Part shown: one piece after another, positions 1 to 11,332 of the stretch
How positions within the stretch are numbered: position 1 is the first letter of the stretch
How the letters are laid out: every line of letters begins with the position of its first letter
Origin: Serripes groenlandicus
Lineage: Eukaryota; Mollusca; Bivalvia; Cardiida; Cardiidae
Length of the DNA stretch: 64,000 nucleotides
Reading direction: 5' to 3'
NCBI GenBank assembly: GCA_031761405.1
Contig: JASEVX010000012.1
Span: 18,564,974-18,628,973 of the forward strand
Position numbers and translations under genes: made by a program
Notes under the pieces: generated by a model
What the model was told of the DNA's origin: nothing
The model's input: the letters and a program-made list of their open reading frames with translations, nothing else
Databases searched by the model: none

Positions 1-120
1 AGATGTTTCAATATGTTTCTCAAATCTTTTCAAAGCAGCCGACACTAAAGAAATCTGGTAACAACCCTTTTCCACTACCAGCCGAAAAATATTCTAAAAT
101 GCACCTGAAGTATCAAGGAC

Positions 121-303
121 TTAATTCTTTCCCACATATAGACGCTTTCGGACGCCTCTGCAGCAAACGACTTTTGAAAACATGTTGGCAAAAAGGAGAA
201 ATTGCTCAGTTATTTTTCAGTTATTGTACCTTCATTTATAGAGATTGTCCTGAACATGCTTTCAAAGTCGGCTGCTGCAGGCTTTGTGGAGAAGGGGGGT
301 TAA
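121..303 (-). mobile_element. TTAA hairpin MITE, truncated, mixed O/Y ends
   Basis: Left end TTAATTCTTTCCCACATATA followed by the gcgtc/CTGCAGCA arm; right end is a G-run plus TTAA. The central hairpin is partly deleted. Minus means that the AGACGC arm is on the left. Confidence 0.75.
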
Positions 304-345
304 TCATAAATCAGGGAGCATCAATCTCTATCCAAACATCTATTC

Positions 346-474
346 TTAACCCTTTCCCTCAGATAGACGCTTTCTGACGCCTCTGCAGCAGACGATTTTC
401 CATTATTTTACAAAATATGTTCAAAGTCGTCTGCTGCAGGTTTACTGTATGTTGGAAAGGGGGGAGGGGGTTAA
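346..474 (-). mobile_element. TTAA hairpin MITE, internally deleted
   Basis: Both ends and both CTGCAGCAGACGA arms are present, but the central hairpin is missing. TTAA lies at 346-349 and 471-474. The right terminus has an expanded G-run. Confidence 0.85.
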
Positions 475-516
475 TCATAAATCAAGGAGCACCAATCTCT
501 ATCCAAACATCCATTC

Positions 517-747
517 TTAACCCTTGCCCTTATACGACAATTCTGCAGCAGACGACTTTGAACATATTTTTGTCAAAAAATAGAAAATCTCTATAATTGA
601 ATGGATAACCTATGACTAAAAGTGAAAAACATTGTGGCCAAAGAAGAAATTGCCCGTTTTGAGCAATTTCTTCTTTTGTCACTATGTTTTCAAAAAGCCG
701 TCTGCTGCAGAGGCATCAGAAAGCGTTTATGTGAGGGAAAGGGTTAA
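517..747 (+). mobile_element. TTAA hairpin MITE, full length, subfamily Y
   Basis: Complete 231-bp copy with TTAA at both edges, the tacgacaattctgcagcag left arm, a central GCCCGTTTTGAGC stem-loop, and a right arm ending gtgagggaaaggg. Confidence 0.9.
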
Positions 748-2017
748 TCATAAATCAAGGAGCGCCAATCTCTATCCAAACATCCATTCTTATAAGACTT
801 ACCTTCTCAATCAAAACATCAAAGGCTGGAAAATCCTGCTGCAGTATTTTTTTTAATAAACAACCAACAGGACGAATTTTAATCCCCCAGGTACTTCAAG
901 TCACAAGCAGATCAACCCTCTCCTCTGAAGAAAACTGTTAATCCTCACAAATCTCACAAAATTCCAAAATAAACAAAAAAGTTTTATTCACAAATCAGAC
1001 TGTTTCCAGTAAACTTTCTCTCCAGTGAACTATATTTATGAGCCGTAAGATTGGTTCCCGGTTATTTGGCTCAAGCACAAGATATCACTGATTACCTAAC
1101 CACAAGTGTGTGTTTTTTTTTAGAAAGCTGGGACCCAATTAACAGCTGCTAAGGAAGCTGGAAAGAGTGAACTAGAAGCCATTTAAACTACTGTGACTAG
1201 GTCATTTCATAAGTGTGCAACAAAACAAGGATCAAATGAAAAACCATGGTAGCTGCACATGTAAGGGTTAGTTATGAGTTCAATACCAAACATGAATTCT
1301 TTTGAAATATTGCACAATCTTAACCTTTCACCCACTCACAGCTGGAGATGAATACAAAATCCAGTTTTCCAGTTACTGTTATATATATTCCTTAAAAAAT
1401 GCACCTAATGACTGAAAACAACAAAGCAAAAGTAAAAACTATAAATGAACCGTTACCATTTGAAAACAACCAGACAAAGGTATGAAAAGTATGAAAATAT
1501 AACTAGAATGGAGTGCTCCGCGGAGCATGTGTGTCACCTGCACCAGCCCTGCTCATTGAAAGTGTGACGAAAAGTGTGACAGACAGACAGACAGACGCAG
1601 GACAAACAATAAAGTAATCCCTAAGTGCCTACCATGCTACGCAAGGTGACACAATTATTAAATATAGTTGATAAAATTGTCGCGAAAAGATTGATAACTC
1701 ATCATGATCAATATATGCTTTTGTCGCAATGATTTTAAAAGTGGATAATTAACTCATCATAATTAATTTATACTTTTGTCACATTGTTTTCAAAAGTAGT
1801 CATCAACTGCGGATGCCTCCAAATGTGTTTGTTGGAAAATGTTAAAATGAGTGGAACATAATGTGGCAAAAGGATAAATTACTTCTAAAGTGTCATTTCT
1901 TCTGTTGCTGCAATGTTTTGAAAACAAATAATTGCAGAGGAATCAAAAGGTGTCTGCATGTGGGAAACAGTCAACTGCATTATTGAGCATCATTTAGAGT
2001 CAAATAACTGGTACCGT
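748..2017. other. Mostly unassigned AT-rich DNA
   Basis: No coding signal. Positions 1510-1612 contain a GTGCTCCGCGGAGCA hairpin followed by a (GACA)n tract, which looks like the ends of a decayed bivalve-type mobile element. The interval 1670-1990 has weak resemblance to old MITE fragments. Confidence 0.5.
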
Positions 2018-2235
2018 TTAACTCTTTCCAACATACAGAAGCTTTCTGATGCCTCTGCAGAAGATTTGACTTTAGAAAATATTTGAGCAAAAGAAGAAAT
2101 TGCTCATAAAGAGCAATATCTCCTTCTTCCATATTTTCAACTTTTATTCAATTTTTATAAAAAAGTATCCGTATTTTTTAATAAATGTTTTCAAAGTCAG
2201 CTGCTGCAAATTATTTGTATGTGGGAAAGGGTTAA
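2018..2235 (-). mobile_element. TTAA hairpin MITE, subfamily O, full length but diverged
   Basis: TTAA at both ends. The left arm carries agaagctttctgatgcctct, the centre GAAATTGCTC...GAGCAATATC, and the right end is tgtgggaaaggg. A further partial copy lies at about 2241-2396. Confidence 0.8.
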
Positions 2236-2396
2236 GATCACAGATACTCTGCTTCAGCAGACAACTTTGGTAACATTGTAGCAAAAAAATGGGAAATTGC
2301 TAATAACCATCAATTTTACCATTTCCCACAGCTTTTTCATATCTCTATTGAATGATTATATTATCATCAGTTGAAAATTTCCATATTTTATGTGGT

Positions 2397-2626
2397 TTAA
2401 CCCTTTCCCTCATATAGACACTTTCTGACGCCTCTGCAGCAGACGGCTTTTGAAAACATAGTGACAATAGAAGAAATTGCTCAAAAATGAGCAATTTCTC
2501 CTTTTGCCACAATGTTTTCCAATTTTAGTCATAAGTTATCCATTCAATTATAGACATTTTTTATTTTTTGACAAAATATGTTCAAAGTCGTCTGCTGCAG
2601 AATTGTCGTATGAGGAAAAGGGTTAA
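2397..2626 (-). mobile_element. TTAA hairpin MITE, full length, subfamily Y
   Basis: 230-bp copy with perfect TTAA edges and the subfamily Y arms in reverse orientation. The central stem has one extra A in the loop. Confidence 0.92.
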
Positions 2627-2680
2627 AATGTCATCTACTTCAATCAACCTTTTTCATGTTCTAATGTGTATTTCGATGGT

Positions 2681-2742
2681 TTCATGCAAAACGGTTGTAA
2701 CTACATCTTGAACAAGATGTAGTTACAACTGTTTTGCATGAA
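2681..2742. repeat. Near-perfect 30-bp-arm palindrome with 2-nt loop
   Basis: Arms 2681-2710 and 2713-2742 are reverse complements except for one C/T position; the loop is AA. The arm contains GGTTGTAACT, also part of the 17-20 kb element's terminal motif, so it may be a tiny relative of that family. Confidence 0.85.
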
Positions 2743-3070
2743 GCCCTCGATTTGTATCACTTTTGTTTGGTAAAGCAACAATACCAAGCTTGGCTGAGGA
2801 GAAAGCCAGGCGCACCCAGTCAGTATGTCAATGCAAACAATTCGTCAGGAAATGTAAAAACATGCATTTTGATCACTAGAGTGCATAATTTGTAATCTAG
2901 GATTTCGAAATGTTCCCCATGGAATATGCCCGGAACCCTACCTCACAGAGTTACGCCCCCTGAAAGCCATGATGTATTCTGTCTATAAAGCAATTAACAG
3001 TGTACTCTTTCAACCTTTCCAAGTAATCAGTAATACGGGAACAAGTTCAATGACTTAATGATACGTCAAT
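2743..3070. other. Unassigned DNA
   Basis: Nothing recognisable on either strand. A degenerate MITE left half follows at 3075-3190. Confidence 0.4.
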
Positions 3071-3324
3071 TATCAACTCTTTCCCACATACGTAACATCT
3101 GCAGCACACAACTTTGAAATCAGCTAGACAAAAATATGTAAAATCTCCAAAATCAAAAAAGTTTTCTGCAGCAGATGTATCAAAAAGCGTGTTTTTTTTT
3201 TATCTCATATGGATAACAAATTAAAGAACAAAACTTGTACACTTGTGGAAAAAGGAGAGGTTACAACAAGATGAACATGGCAACTTGTAAATGTCGATTC
3301 CACTTAACCAAATGTTCAATGGCA

Positions 3325-3535
3325 ACCATACCACAGCTTGCATCTATACTCCACACAACAATATAACCAGGCAACTGGCTACCTTCCTATACAGAATATA
3401 GCTTAATTTGATGGAAAACGAATGACGCCAGTTCCAATGACTTTTTTTCAGTATGAATGAATCCCGAACATGGATTGAAACCCTGAGTTGATAGCCTTCT
3501 ACTGTCTACCAACTGAGCTATCATTTTAGGCTTGA
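3325..3535 (-). mobile_element. SINE type A, degraded
   Basis: In reverse orientation it has the type A body (ccacacaacaatataacc, caactggct, gacgaatgacgcc). It then has a tRNA-like head with GGTTTCAATCC as a worn B box and ACTCAGTTGGTAG-like A-box sequence. Confidence 0.65.
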
Positions 3536-3601
3536 CATTTCATTTTGAGAAGTAAAGATTCAGGTGATCAAATCTTAATTTCGATCTCGCCATTTGTTCC
3601 T

Positions 3602-3841
3602 TTAACCCTTTCCCTCATACAGTCGCTTTCTGATGTCCCTGTAGCAGCCGACTTTTGAAAACATTAAGGCAAAAGAAGAAATTGCTCATGATGAGCAATT
3701 TCTCCTTTTGCCACAATGTTTTCCACTTTTAGTCATTGGTTATACATGTATATCTATTCAATTATAGAGATTTAACATTTTTTGACAAAAATATGTTCAA
3801 ATCCGTCTGCTGCAGATTTCTGGTATGTGGGAAAGCGTTAA
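3602..3841 (-). mobile_element. TTAA hairpin MITE, full length
   Basis: TTAA at both edges. The central stem reads GCTCATGATGAGC. It shares its right TTAA with the next copy, so the two elements abut on one target site. Confidence 0.9.
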
Positions 3842-4065
3842 AATGCACACATTTTGAAAAATCTGCAGGAGACTATTTAGAAAAAAGATATCTTAGCAAA
3901 AAATGTAGAATCTCTATAAATGAATTTAAATATTGAATAGAGCCGACAACATTGTGGCAGAAGGAGTAAAATTACTGATCATGAGCAATTTCTGCTTTTG
4001 CTAAAATGTTTTTAAATGCCATCTGCTGCATATGCATCAAATCGCGACTGCATGTGGGAAAGGGT
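3838..4065 (+). mobile_element. TTAA hairpin MITE, subfamily O, diverged
   Basis: Starts at the TTAA shared with the preceding copy and ends tgtgggaaagggtc. The left CCCTTTCCC terminus is eroded. Confidence 0.7.
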
Positions 4066-4069
4066 CTGA

Positions 4070-4436
4070 AAGCTGAAAAGCTAACTCAATAATTTATTTC
4101 AAACAGGAAATCAGCTCAAGGAGATTTTTTTCACCCAGAACTATATAAGGATCAGCTATTTTTAGAAACTAAATTACCTGTGTGGAATTTCTGGTAAAAT
4201 TAGTTACCTGTTGATGCCTTCATTCCACAATGGTTTAACTAACTCTTGATTCAATGTGTTACTAAGTTATTATAGAATTAACCATCATTTACCCCGATAT
4301 GCAATTCTTAGACTGGCGCGCCGCCGGGCTGCTGTGAAAAAAACACTCCAGATAAAAATATGTTGAATCATGCATTTCTTTTAACAATAAATTGATACAG
4401 AACTTGCCTGTGTTTAGCGAATTCTACTTTCCAACA
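4070..4436. other. Unassigned DNA
   Basis: No gene or repeat recognised. A short GC-rich island (GGCGCGCCGCCGGGC) at 4315-4330 stands out in AT-rich surroundings. Confidence 0.4.
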
Positions 4437-4557
4437 GTGATTTTTGAAATCGTCTGCTGCAGAAGCTTCAAAATTCATGATGAGCAATTTCAGGTTTTTC
4501 CCGATATATTTTCAGAGTCGTCTGCTGCAGATTTGTTATATGTGGGAAAAGGGTTAA
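4437..4557 (-). mobile_element. TTAA hairpin MITE fragment
   Basis: Only part of one arm, a stem remnant (ATGATGAGCAATTTC) and the right terminus survive. It ends at the TTAA where the next copy begins. Confidence 0.7.
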
Positions 4558-4783
4558 CCCTTTCCCTCATACGACAATTCTGCAGCAGACAACTTTGAAC
4601 ATATTTTGTCAAAAAATGGAAAATCTCTATAATTGAATGGATAACCTGTGACTAAAAGTGGAAAACATTGTGGCAAAAGGAGAAATTGCTCGTTTTGAGC
4701 AATTTCTTCTTTTGTCACCATGTTTTCAAAAAGCTGTCTGCTGCAGTGGCGTCAGAAAGCGTCCATATGAGGGAAAGGGTTAC
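4554..4783 (+). mobile_element. TTAA hairpin MITE, reference subfamily Y copy
   Basis: Good representative of the family, 230 bp. It has TTAA, CCCTTTCCCTCATACGAC, the arm CTGCAGCAGAC, an AT-rich spacer, the stem GGAGAAATTGCTC / GAGCAATTTCTTC around a GTTTT loop, the arm GTCTGCTGCAG, GGCGTCAGAAAGCG, then TATGAGGGAAAGGG and TTAC. It has no open reading frame, so it is non-autonomous. Four-base TTAA target duplications are characteristic of the piggyBac superfamily, and assignment to it is inference. Whether copies are transcribed cannot be told from sequence. Confidence 0.93.
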
Positions 4784-5047
4784 GCGGCTGCATACAGTGA
4801 AGAGTCTATCGTTAGCACAGTCTTATCTGCCTAGGACATGAGGTGATAATAAATTGCTCAGGTTTAGATTCTCAACGATGTTTTGATAGACATTTTTATG
4901 TCAGAATGGAATGAACGCCAAATCTTGTATACTGATCATTTACTGACCACGCACTGGTATTTCACATTTACAATTACATTTCATCATCATCAACATGGCA
5001 ATACAGTTATATCAGACAATGCAGGACCATAATTCACAGATATTGAG

Positions 5048-5175
5048 AAACCTTGCAGGAACCTTGCAGGAACTTTGCAGGAACCTTGCAGAAACCTTGC
5101 AGGAACCTTGCAGAAACCTTGCAGGAACTTTGCAGGAACTTTGCAGAAACCTTGCGGGAACCTTGCAGGAACTTT
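5048..5175. repeat. 11-bp tandem repeat, about 11-12 copies
   Basis: Unit AACCTTGCAGG with AACTTTGCAGG and one-base-shorter variants. Eleven is not a multiple of three, so every frame through the array stays open and short spurious ORFs result. Confidence 0.95.
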
Positions 5176-5199
5176 CTTGAAGTAAATGTATAATGATAG

Positions 5200-5465
5200 A
5201 AACAAGAGCGCCACGGAGCAAACGCCAACGCTTGTCTGGTTTTATTTAAGCCAAAGTTATGTGACATGGTATTAACATGTGTATTGTTTCATTTGAAAAT
5301 GTTGAAAAGTTTTTGAGTTATGAGGTAAGGTTAAATTTTTGTGATGACGGCACCAAGGGTATCACAACAGCCCAACTTTTTTTCTTCCGAAAAACATTCT
5401 AGCATTTAATGGTCTTTTACTCCTTTATAAACAAAAGTCCAGTTTTATCAGAAGATGCATTTCCT
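5200..5465. repeat. Bivalve-type repeat start (caagagcgccacggagc)
   Basis: An AACAAGAGCGCCACGGAGC motif resembles the CAAGAG left ends of the tandem-core elements at 12.2 and 13.7 kb. The rest is unassigned. Confidence 0.4.
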
Positions 5466-5668
5466 AGGTAAATTTCCAGGACTACTGGTATGATTTATCC
5501 TGACATCAATGCATAAATCATAATGCTATGTCTGCAACCTTTTTGGCAAAGGAGAGACATCGATTACTACCATTTTTTAAATCTTTGGTATGACCCAACC
5601 GGGGATTGAAACCTGCATCCTGCTTCAGAAGCAGACACTCTAACCACAGAGACAGTATGATGGACAGA
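5466..5668 (-). mobile_element. SINE type C, degraded
   Basis: In reverse it shows the type C hallmarks: ttatcctgacatca, ttggtatgaccca, and ccggggattgaaacc as a worn B box. A run of unassigned AT-rich DNA follows up to 6050. Confidence 0.6.
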
Positions 5669-6049
5669 CAAATATACTGAAATTTGTATGCACAAGGAGG
5701 ACCAATATGGCTTCAATTTCCACTATGTTTATTATAATGCCGGCTACAGTCTCTTTGAAACAGGTGGTAAAAGTGTTAAAAGTTGTTTACCCCGTCTATA
5801 AATTCCCAGTTAATTAGGCGAATGATGCAGAGGTTTCCTAGGATTGTAGACTATGCTTTTAATGTCACAATACAACATATATATCAAGTCTGACCTTGGA
5901 ATTATGCCTTTCTGGGATAATATGATATTTATATATATATTTATGGAGTATGTGTACGTTTTGATTTTCATGGAGACCTTGTAAACATCTGCAGAAAATA
6001 TTGTAACATCTGGTATAATACTATACTGATTCTAATTTCGATATAAGGT

Positions 6050-6160
6050 TGAACTTAGCGTTATAGGGAAAGGAGAAATGACTCTTTCTGAATTTCTCCT
6101 CTTTCAAAAATGTTTTCAAAAGTCGGCTACTGCAGAGGAATAGGGGGTAATCTATATCAT
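6050..6160 (+). mobile_element. TTAA hairpin MITE fragment
   Basis: Holds the central hairpin, the GTCGGCTACTGCAG arm and a worn terminus; the left half is missing. Confidence 0.55.
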
Positions 6161-6173
6161 AATTTGTATAGAG

Positions 6174-6394
6174 TTAACTCTCTCCTACTTCTAGGTGCAT
6201 TCTGACGCAGACAACTTTTGAAATCATCATGAACTATGGAGAAATTGCATATAATGAGCAGTCTCGCTTTGTCAACTTTTTAAAATTATTATCCTTTCAC
6301 TTATCAGAGATTTTTCCATATTTTTGACTAGAATGATGTTTTAAAAAATAAAATGTTGTTTGCAACAGATTTGTTGTATTTTGGAAAGGGTGAA
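6174..6394 (-). mobile_element. TTAA hairpin MITE, subfamily O, diverged
   Basis: Starts TTAACTCTCTCC and ends ttggaaagggtga. Both arms are recognisable and the central stem is eroded. Confidence 0.65.
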
Positions 6395-6686
6395 ACTCTC
6401 AAGAGATTTGTTTTCAGTGCACAGGAACTTGCTTGCTGCTCTAATTGAGTATTTTGATGGGTCAATTTCTGTGATATCATTCTCTTCAGATCCTCTAGGG
6501 TCAAATCTGAGTGAGTGAGCCAAAACAGAGAACAAATGCATAACCCTGAAACCTGTTCTCTGGTTTGCTCAAAATAGAGGATAAAATTATCATCGAAACA
6601 AAACATGGCAACATGGCAACATCTTTCTATCATGTTTGAATTAACAATCTCAACAATTTGGCTGCCATTTTTGTAGTATTAATACT

Positions 6687-6823
6687 CTAACCCTTTCCAA
6701 CATGTAGACGCACTTTGACGCAATAGCAGCAGACAACTTTTGAAAATATTGTGGGAAATGGAAGAATTCCTCAAGACTCAAAACTTCTCCTTTTTCCATT
6801 AAGTTCTCAACCTTTATCCTTTT
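6687..6823 (-). mobile_element. TTAA hairpin MITE, left half only
   Basis: CTAACCCTTTCCAACATGTAG end, AGCAGCAGACAAC arm and a degenerate hairpin, cut off where the next copy starts. Confidence 0.65.
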
Positions 6824-7037
6824 CCCACATATAACAAATCTGCAGCAGACGACTTTGAAATCATTTAGGCAAAAACACAGAAAATCTCTGTAAATGAAGG
6901 TTTAATTGCTTATAAAGTTGAAAACATTACGGCAAAAATTTAGGAGAAATTGCTCGCTTTGAGCAATTTCTCCTTTTGTCACAATGGTTTCAAAAGTCGT
7001 CTGCTTCAGAATGTGACTATATGTGGGAAAGGGCTAA
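6824..7037 (+). mobile_element. TTAA hairpin MITE, subfamily O
   Basis: Begins TTATCCTTTTCCCACATATA and ends tgtgggaaagggCTAA. The stem reads GCTCGCTTTGAGC. Confidence 0.8.
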
Positions 7038-7495
7038 CAAGCAATATGGTCAGAATTGGTCTTTTTCACAGCTTGAATCCTTTTCTCTTCAAAGCAGGCC
7101 TGAGTCTCATACATTACACTATCAATATCATATCAGGTAAATGGATGAAACCAGTATATTCATAAAGATACCTGAATGTACCCGATAAGATCTACCTTTC
7201 AACAGTATACAATTGTATATGATGAAATGTTTCTGGGTAATAAACCTCGCCTGTTGCTGTCAGACATCAAAACAACATGGGAGGATGATATTACAGAATA
7301 ATATCCGCCACATCGCACGAAAACCAACCTTCGGGACATTGCAGCCAGCAAACACATGCAATAAATATTAGCATGTGGCTTCAACACAGCCTGTTTGGTA
7401 TCTGTTCTGTCAGCCATATAATATAATGTAGAAATTTAGAAATCTTACCAAAAACTGTTCCGGTCAAAAGTTGACAGAAGAACCATGCATTTTTA

Positions 7496-7715
7496 TCAAC
7501 CCTTTTCCCACATACAGACACTTTCTGACTGCTTGATCTGCATCAGACACTAATTCTTAAAACATTTTGAAATCCTTGTGTCAAAAGGAGAAATTGCTCA
7601 TCAAGGATTTCATCTCTATTCAATAATTGTAGTATCAATTATATAGATTTTATATATTTTGGACTGCATTTCAGAGTTGTCTGCTGCAGATTTATTGTAT
7701 GTGAGAAAGGGTTAA
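7496..7715 (-). mobile_element. TTAA hairpin MITE, subfamily O
   Basis: TCAA to TTAA. Both arms are present, but the second half of the central stem is lost, leaving GAAATTGCTC unpaired. Confidence 0.75.
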
Positions 7716-7839
7716 TTTAAAAACCTCCGAAAGTGGACTTTGCTGTGACGTGTCTCATTCTGTGCTAAAACCATTACTTAATATCCTAGAATTAGACCTT
7801 TCAGAATTGAAAATATATATGTACAAAATAAATAGAAAT

Positions 7840-8521
7840 AACAGACTTGCAGACATATTGGCAGCAGATGATTTTTGTAAAATGGTAAATGGAGAAATTG
7901 CGCATAATGAGCAATTTCAACTTCGTCCAATAATTAAACATTAATATAATACAAATTTACAATATTTTAGCCGAAATGTTTTCAATGTCGTCTGCTGCAG
8001 TTTTATTGAAAGTGGGAAGCTGATAGGGTTACCTTATTAGAGCTCTCTGCTTTTAAAACGTTTGAGAGAAAGATATAACATATCTGCTTAATTAATTAGA
8101 AATACTTTTCAATTCAAAGTTGAAAATATTGATGGTAGGAACCGAAATTCCTCATTCTAAGCAATTTTTCCTTTCTCCACAATGTTTTCAAGTCATCTGC
8201 TGTATATTATAGGCATGAATATGCATCTATATAAGAGAATGAATTTCAAATGAGCTTCAAAATCACCATTTTGTATAGGAACCGCTTAGCCCTCTTCCCC
8301 ATGTAGATTCATTTCATGCATCTGCAACAGATGGCTTTTCAACACATTGTTTCAACAGGAGAAATTGTTCATTATAATGCGGAATTTTTCTTCTAACCAA
8401 AATGTTATTAACTCTACATAATGATTATACCTACATTTTATAGAGCGTTACTATAATTTTAATTGCCTTGATGTTTTCAATGCAGTCTGCTGCAGATTTG
8501 CTTAATGTTTGAAAGGGTTAA
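7840..8521. mobile_element. Cluster of three old TTAA hairpin MITE copies
   Basis: 7840-8034 (minus, lacks the left terminus), 8130-8250 (plus, right half) and 8286-8521 (minus, TTAG...TTAA, about full length). All carry worn GAAATTG stems and TCTGCTGCAG arms. Confidence 0.6.
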
Positions 8522-8878
8522 AGTCACGGATTAAAGCACGGAAACATGCAATTTGCCCATTTTCTAATGTCCCTTGTATGTTTCATGCACAAACAACAAC
8601 ACTATGATTCAGTATCATTATGCAGTACTTGGCAGGCTTCCAGCTGACAGCATGCATGTAACAGGTTGTCTGGTAGTGTCATTCTGAATTACCCTGACAT
8701 TATTATACCTGCAATGCCGGAAAACAAATAACAATTCTCCAGATAATTAACCCTCTCCATCTTTCAATGATATATTTGCAAGTTTCAAAGTATGATTCCT
8801 AAGGACTTGTATAAACTGACTATCAAGGGAGTCCCCATAGATTGATTGATTGGGGTTTTACAGTGTTTTCAGCTTTTG

Positions 8879-9108
8879 TTAACCCTTTCCCTCATACAAC
8901 AATTCCGCATCAGGCGACTATGAACATATTTTGTCAAAAAATAGAAAATCTCTTTAATTGAATGGATAACCTTTGACTAAAAGTGGAAAACATTGTGTCA
9001 AAAGGAGAAATTGCTCGTTTTAAGCAATTTCTTCTTTTGTCGCTATGTTTTCAAGAAGCCGTCTGCTACAGAGGCGTCAGAAAGCGTCTATATGAGGGAA
9101 AGGGTTAA
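8879..9108 (+). mobile_element. TTAA hairpin MITE, full length, subfamily Y
   Basis: 230 bp with TTAA at both edges. The stem has a single change in one half (GCTCGTTTTAAGC). Confidence 0.92.
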
Positions 9109-9130
9109 GTCATTTCAAATCAGCCTGTTC

Positions 9131-9365
9131 ACCTACTCATGGGTTTCCTGGCTTTCACACACCAGTATTCCACACAACAGACTTTCCAAGCAACTGGCTG
9201 CTTTTCCACATAGACTGTAATGTAAGACCATTGATGGAAGACGAATGATGCTTGTCACAGTGACCTTTATCAAATGTGGGAAAGAAAGTTTGCCAAGTTG
9301 GGGTTCCAACTCACAATCCCTGGTTTGACATGTCCACATCGCTACTGACTGAGCTACAGGGGCTC
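9131..9365 (-). mobile_element. SINE type A, 3'-truncated
   Basis: Reverse copy: body ccacacaacagactttcc, caactggctgcttttcc, gacgaatgatgct. The tRNA-like head has GGGGTTCCAACTC as B box and ACTGAGCTACAGGGGCTC covering the A box and 5' end. Confidence 0.8.
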
Positions 9366-9500
9366 ATAGAAAAAACAATGAGTTACTTGTATTACAATGT
9401 ATTTTATATTATAACTTTGTTCAATCAATTATGCAAAAAGTTTGAGTCTCATGAACTCAAAACATTTCTAATTATGAGTTGCTGGACCAGGAATCAAACT

Positions 9501-9709
9501 TTAGCCCTTTCCCTCATATGACAATTCTGCAGCAGATGACTTTGAACATATTTTGTCAAAAAATAGAATATCTCTATAATTGAATGGATAACCTATGACT
9601 AAAAGTGGAAAACATTGTGTCAAAAGGATTTCTTTTTTTGTCACTATGTTTTCAAAAAAACGTCTGCTGCAGAGGCGTCAGAAAGCGTCTATATGAGTGA
9701 AAGGGTTAA
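9501..9709 (+). mobile_element. TTAA hairpin MITE, subfamily Y, hairpin deletion
   Basis: TTAG left, TTAA right. The central GAAATTGCTC...GAGCAATTT stem is precisely removed, leaving caaaaggatttcttttttt. The rest is intact. Confidence 0.88.
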
Positions 9710-9868
9710 ATATAAAAGGAATATATATCCATAAATGAATGTGAAATTATTCAATAGTTGAATTAAACATTCAGCAGCAGGAAACATTGTGGTAACATAA
9801 GAAATTGCTCATAATTATAAATCTTCCCGTCCAGATGCCCTCAAAATTTGTGTATGAGTGGGAAAGGG

Positions 9869-10091
9869 TTTACCCTTTCCCTCATATAAATGCTTTCTGA
9901 CGCCTCTGCAGCAGACGGCTTTTTGAAAACACAGTGACAAAAAAAGAAATTGCTCAAGATGATCAATTTCTCCTTTTGACACAATGTTTTCCACTTTTAG
10001 TCATAGGTTATCCATTCAATTATAGAGATTTTCTAATTTTTGACAAAATATGTCGTCTGCTGCAGAATTGTCGTATGAGGGAAATGGTTAA
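9869..10091 (-). mobile_element. TTAA hairpin MITE, full length, subfamily Y
   Basis: Starts TTTACCCTTTCCCTCATATA and ends gagggaaatggTTAA. An older partial copy runs directly into it from 9740. A weak MITE-like remnant follows at 10110-10280. Confidence 0.85.
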
Positions 10092-10570
10092 GCGGTGAAT
10101 TAATGATTTTCTTAATCCTTTCCAACAGGCATATGCCATATGAAAATATTGTGTTAAAAGGAGGAAGTGTCTATGATGAGCAAATTATCCTTTTGCCACA
10201 ATGTTTTCAACTCTATCAAATAACATCTCTTTCATTTATGGCAAACTTCCAACCCAAGAGTTGAAAATATTAATTCTGAATCAAGAGTGAAGAAGGACTG
10301 TCTGTGCCTGGGACCAGGAAATATGCCAAGGAAGGTAACTCATGATGTACATTATCATTTGGCATCATATGATAGTATGACTTGTGAAGTTGTCCCCCTT
10401 GCAACATTTTCCAGGACTTGATTTGTGGAACAGGTTATTATTTCTTACTTTTTTTCTTCATTGTTGATCAAGAGGTCATGTTCTAATTACATGCACTAAA
10501 TGAGTAACAGTTCCATGGAGAAGACAAAATAACTTACATATTTATGAAATCTAAAAATGTTCAAAATATT

Positions 10571-10890
10571 TGTTGATTGATTGATTGATTGCATTGGGCT
10601 TAATTAACCCCGTTTAAAAATTCAGTCATATCATGGCGGCCACTTCACCTTCTAATGTGTTTCTTAGCTTTCGCTCACCGCTTTCGCTCACCAGTTCTCC
10701 ACACAACATAATTTCAAAACAACTGGCTGCTTTTCCGCATAGGCTTTTAGCCCACTGGTGAAAGACGAATGACGCTTGTCACAGTGACTTTTGTCAAATG
10801 TCTGAAAGAATGTCAGCTGAGACGGGATTCGTACTCACAACCCCTGGATTGACAGCCCGTGTCGCTACCGACTGAGCTACCTAGGCTCAG
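10571..10890 (-). mobile_element. SINE type A, full length
   Basis: Reverse copy. A (GATT)n tail lies at the left, then the common tail (aattcagtcatatcatggcggcc) and a body with a local duplication (ctttcgctcacc twice). The head ends ACCGACTGAGCTACCTAGGCTC. Read on the minus strand, the head has TAGCTCAGTCGG (A box) and GAGTACGAATCCC (B box). Confidence 0.88.
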
Positions 10891-11072
10891 CATATAATTT
10901 GTAACTGATCTTTTAAATTTTGTATCTGTTTTTGTTATAATACCATTCTCATCAAAGTTTCAGCAACAAAAATAAAACAAGCATGCATACTGTTATGTGC
11001 AAATTGTTTTATTTTGTTGCCTATTAGCTTTTTTTCAAGTAAGCATTAAAATAGTAGCTTCAAAGTTGAAGT

Positions 11073-11266
11073 TCATTTGTTCCACATACAACAAATCTGC
11101 GGTATACGAGTTAGAAAATATCTAGACAAAAATATGGAAGCTCGTTTTTTTAATAGAGTTGAAAACATTGTGGTAAAATGAATGAGCAATTTCCTTTCTG
11201 CCAAAATATTTTCAAAAGTCATCTGCTGTAGAGGCGTCAAAAGTCTGTATGTGGGAAAGGGTTTAA
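11073..11266 (+). mobile_element. TTAA hairpin MITE, subfamily O
   Basis: Begins gttccacatacaacaaatc and ends gtgggaaagggTTTAA. One half of the central stem is lost. Confidence 0.7.
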
Positions 11267-11332
11267 AGTCCAAATAAAGGTGCCAAGTATGATACAGGCA
11301 CTTAACTAAGAAAATATTCTAACAATTGATGT

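Larger units (their letters stand above)
300..793. repeat. 50-bp spacer repeated three times between MITE copies
   Basis: A 50-bp segment starting TTAATCATAAATCA and ending ATTCTTAA occurs at 300-349, 471-520 and 744-793 with only a few substitutions. The two intervals between spacers each hold one TTAA hairpin MITE, but in opposite orientations (346-474 minus, 517-747 plus). This is a tandem duplication of spacer plus element, followed by inversion or replacement of one element. Confidence 0.85.

Noticed and set aside
121..747. Telomere-like TTAACCC words
   Set aside because: They are MITE termini next to TTAA and are never tandemly repeated as hexamers.
4990..5267. Overlapping repeat-protein ORFs on both strands
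   Set aside because: All arise from an 11-bp tandem repeat that stays open in every frame.
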